DNA from: OLB6 sp964467455
GTDB lineage: Bacteria > Bacteroidota > Ignavibacteria > Kapaibacteriales > Kapaibacteriaceae
NCBI GenBank assembly: GCA_964467455.1
Contig: CAYXQJ010000009.1
Location: forward strand, 1 to 64,000
Direction of reading: 5' to 3'
DNA length: 64,000 nucleotides
Within the stretch, counting starts at the first letter, position 1. Each line of letters begins with the position of its first letter. Position numbers and translations under genes: made by a program. This document shows positions 61,924-64,000 of the stretch, piece after piece. The notes under the pieces are model-generated. The model was given only the letters and a program-made list of their open reading frames with translations. It was not told the origin of the DNA and did not search any database.

Positions 61924-64000
61924 TCATATAGGTGATCATCCACATCCCTCTCGGGAGGTTTTCCAGCTCGACAAGCGTCTCCTCACCCATCGTCGATGGC
62001 GTCAACAAAATAGCACGTCCGGTGAGGTCATAGGCAACGACTGACGCAACGTGATCTCGGATCAACAAGCGGTCCTCATTTACCACATCATACGCCTCTG
62101 TTGGGTCGTTCACATGATCCGTCACCGACGTGATTTTTCTCGGGATGTGCGCAGTATGCACCATCCCGCTCTTCGAATAGGCTACAAGCGTAGAATCAGA
62201 GATCCAATGCCCGGTGGTCAATCCGTCACCCGTTGCAAGAGTCGGCGTCTCGCGGATCGACCACGCATGTCCACGATCATCCGTAGTGAACAATGCCGAC
62301 GGAGTAACACACGCCAATCGTTCACCGCGAAGAGAGAACGGAACCGAGTTATAGATCTCACCCGGGATCGTGAAGTCGACCATGGTCCACCACGTCTCGC
62401 CCTTGTTGAGACTTCTGGCGATCCGCACGCGCACCTTCGTCAACCCGACACGCTCCAACGCAGCAAGGAACAACTCCTCTCCCACTGCCACACCACTCAC
62501 GGCGTGAAACGGAGCTTCTCCTTGCTTCGTCCACGTACTGCCACCATCAGTTGAGATGATTCCGAAGGGGGCTTGTGGTTCGCTCAGTTGCAGAACTTGT
62601 GACCACACCATATCGCCCCCTACCAAGATAGAGTTCGATGTGCTCCACCAAGATGTATCGGAAAAGGGACGACGTTGATAGGTCGCACCTCGATCATCCG
62701 ACCAGATAACAGACTTGCCGTACGGCGACAAGATTAGGGTTCCGGTACTGTCCTGGTCAATGGTCGCACCACCATACGGCTCGGTGTGAGCATACGTGAC
62801 CGCAAAGGTGTCAGTGTGGTTCCGTTGATACAGATGCGTCGTGTTGATCTCGTTGAAATTGGGATCGTAGGTACGATGATCAACAGCGATGTATGTCTGG
62901 TCTTCGAACGCACGAACATCCGTGATCCTGTTTGCCGAAGTAGCGAACGTCCATCGTGCAATACGCTCGTCATCAAGTGAAAGTTCGATCGCGCGGTCAC
63001 GACTTGCAACGATACTACCGTTTGCAGTTGCGTGTGAGTACAGAGGTTCGAAGGGAATGTTGACCGACTCCGGAGCCCGCCACCACTGCTGGATGCCGAT
63101 GCCACGTCGAGAGAACGTGAGCATCTGTCCGGAGAGCGACGTGGCGATCAGCGTACTGTCGTTGACCATGACTTGCGATTCACCGACGAAGTCTGTGAAC
63201 AACAACGTACATTGATCGCTCCAGCTCAGGCCGGCGTCAAAGCTCACGTAATGGTAGATCTTGATGGACGTCCCATCCTTGCGCATGTACATGATGCTGT
63301 GTTGCAGTCCATCGGCCGATGCCGACACACTTAGCGCTTGAGCATCGGGGTCTGATTGTTGCAATCCGCTCGATGGGCCGAAATAGTCGATCCACGTTAC
63401 GCCGCCATCGGTACTGACGTGAGACAGCCAATCGTCGCCAACGCGATAGAGCAGCCACGTTTGATCGAACTGGCGGATCTGCGACGTGATCTGTCGTTGA
63501 CGGATGTTTTCGTCCTGGTGTACAAGGGTCCACACGGCACCATCCATCGAGGAGAATACTTCGGTGGGAGTGATGGCCGTCCAGCGCCCATTGCCGTCAA
63601 CGCATAGGTCCACAACATCTGCGGTCGTTGGCATGGTGACCACTTGGAAGGTCGCCCCATTATTGGTCGACCTCATGATCAGGCCATTCGCACCACCGAT
63701 CACGATCATCGCGTTGCGACGATCGATACAGTGCAGGTGTTCTGAAGTCGCAACCGTGACCTCGGACGGAGATCCGGATTCGTGAGGGGCACGCACAACA
63801 GTCCCCTGTTCACCAACAGCTACGTAGCCCGATCCGTCAAGCAAGACCACATCGTTGAATCGAACGGCGTTCTTCCAACGTCGACTGGACCACAACAACG
63901 AACGTTGTCCGGCATCATCGGCATAAAATGAGCTCCAGCGAATCACTCCGCTGTCGCCAACAGCAACGCCAATGGATTCACTGCGCATCTTCACGGCGTG
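61877..64000 (-). CDS. Asp-box (BNR-like) propeller protein with repeat-derived C-terminus (5' end beyond window)
   Basis: At least 705 residues; the frame stays open at the window edge and no signal peptide is seen, so the 5' end is missing. Asp-box motifs are numerous (STNNGATF, STDGGVTW, SFDAGLSW, SDDRGATY, STDGGSTW, SLNKGETW), indicating one or two beta-propellers. A sorting-like domain follows (ASVVAYDLTGRAILL, LPRGMWMITYM), but its final strand, NNAGEVRCRVTM, and the stop are encoded by the CCGGCA repeat. It is paralogous to the downstream Asp-box gene and overlaps it by 28 bases. Confidence 0.82.
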   Translation of the reverse strand, partial: HAVKMRSESIGVAVGDSGVIRWSSFYADDAGQRSLLWSSRRWKNAVRFNDVVLLDGSGYVAVGEQGTVVRAPHESGSPSEVTVATSEHLHCIDRRNAMIVIGGANGLIMRSTNNGATFQVVTMPTTADVVDLCVDGNGRWTAITPTEVFSSMDGAVWTLVHQDENIRQRQITSQIRQFDQTWLLYRVGDDWLSHVSTDGGVTWIDYFGPSSGLQQSDPDAQALSVSASADGLQHSIMYMRKDGTSIKIYHYVSFDAGLSWSDQCTLLFTDFVGESQVMVNDSTLIATSLSGQMLTFSRRGIGIQQWWRAPESVNIPFEPLYSHATANGSIVASRDRAIELSLDDERIARWTFATSANRITDVRAFEDQTYIAVDHRTYDPNFNEINTTHLYQRNHTDTFAVTYAHTEPYGGATIDQDSTGTLILSPYGKSVIWSDDRGATYQRRPFSDTSWWSTSNSILVGGDMVWSQVLQLSEPQAPFGIISTDGGSTWTKQGEAPFHAVSGVAVGEELFLAALERVGLTKVRVRIARSLNKGETWWTMVDFTIPGEIYNSVPFSLRGERLACVTPSALFTTDDRGHAWSIRETPTLATGDGLTTGHWISDSTLVAYSKSGMVHTAHIPRKITSVTDHVNDPTEAYDVVNEDRLLIRDHVASVVAYDLTGRAILLTPSTMGEETLVELENLPRGMWMITYMNNAGEVRCRVTMPGK

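Noticed and set aside
1..64000. tRNA or rRNA genes in the intergenic gaps
   Set aside because: Gaps are mostly below 170 bases and filled by repeats or leaders; no cloverleaf or conserved rRNA segment was recognised.
1..64000. Frequent CGATCG and GATC tetramers as a special signal
   Set aside because: They fit the common Ile-Asp-Arg codon choices (ATC, GAT, CGA/CGT) in this genome and show no clustering that I can detect.

Overview
The window looks like a chromosome segment of a member of the Bacteroidota/Chlorobiota/Ignavibacteria assemblage, perhaps a Kapabacteria-like lineage. The support is moderate G+C (roughly mid-50s %), many very long secreted proteins ending in type IX secretion (T9SS) type A-like C-terminal sorting domains, choice-of-anchor-D/ASPM-Hydin-like and Asp-box repeat proteins, and several class III cyclases fused to TPR or two-component-propeller sensors. 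Lineage is inference; there is no rRNA or core marker gene. I see no tRNA, rRNA, CRISPR array, insertion sequence or phage. Coding density is very high and no gene-free stretch exceeds 300 bases.

Layout. 0.1-7.8 kb: a giant LamG/T9SS cargo protein divergent from an usher-like beta-barrel. 7.8-11.7 kb: two tandem TPR-adenylate cyclases. 11.7-14.7 kb: MATE exporter, AAA/DUF4143 ATPase with a striking palindromic operator, MmcQ/YjbR protein. 14.7-17.9 kb: porin-like barrel plus two T9SS cargo proteins. 17.9-20.0 kb: an AT-richer island of unknown envelope proteins. 20.1-24.8 kb: SAM methyltransferase, two NarL-type regulators, TPR histidine kinase, and a small hypothetical gene with a clear intrinsic terminator. 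24.9-35.8 kb: a membrane/chaperone cluster: lid-less Hsp70, membrane-anchored TerB-like proteins with J-domain-like tails, a membrane-less M48 protease, paired membrane proteins, then two lipoproteins; a patatin sits beside it. 35.8-39.0 kb: a sensor propeller-YYY-adenylate cyclase. 39.0-47.5 kb: small enzymes, OmpA protein, T9SS cargo, UPF1-like helicase. 47.6-64 kb: a four-gene operon of giant surface proteins (Kelch, OmpA, Hydin-like, FnIII/T9SS) and two Asp-box T9SS proteins.

The most unusual content is (1) the Hsp70/TerB-J-like/M48/paired-membrane-protein operon at 26.98-34.37 kb, which I do not recognise as a described system; (2) several short-repeat families that not only fill intergenic gaps but supply start codons, stop codons, signal-peptide n-regions and in-frame insertions to genes; (3) two candidate regulatory palindrome families; and (4) a strongly over-represented heptamer, AGGGGGC, spread over both strands of the whole window.
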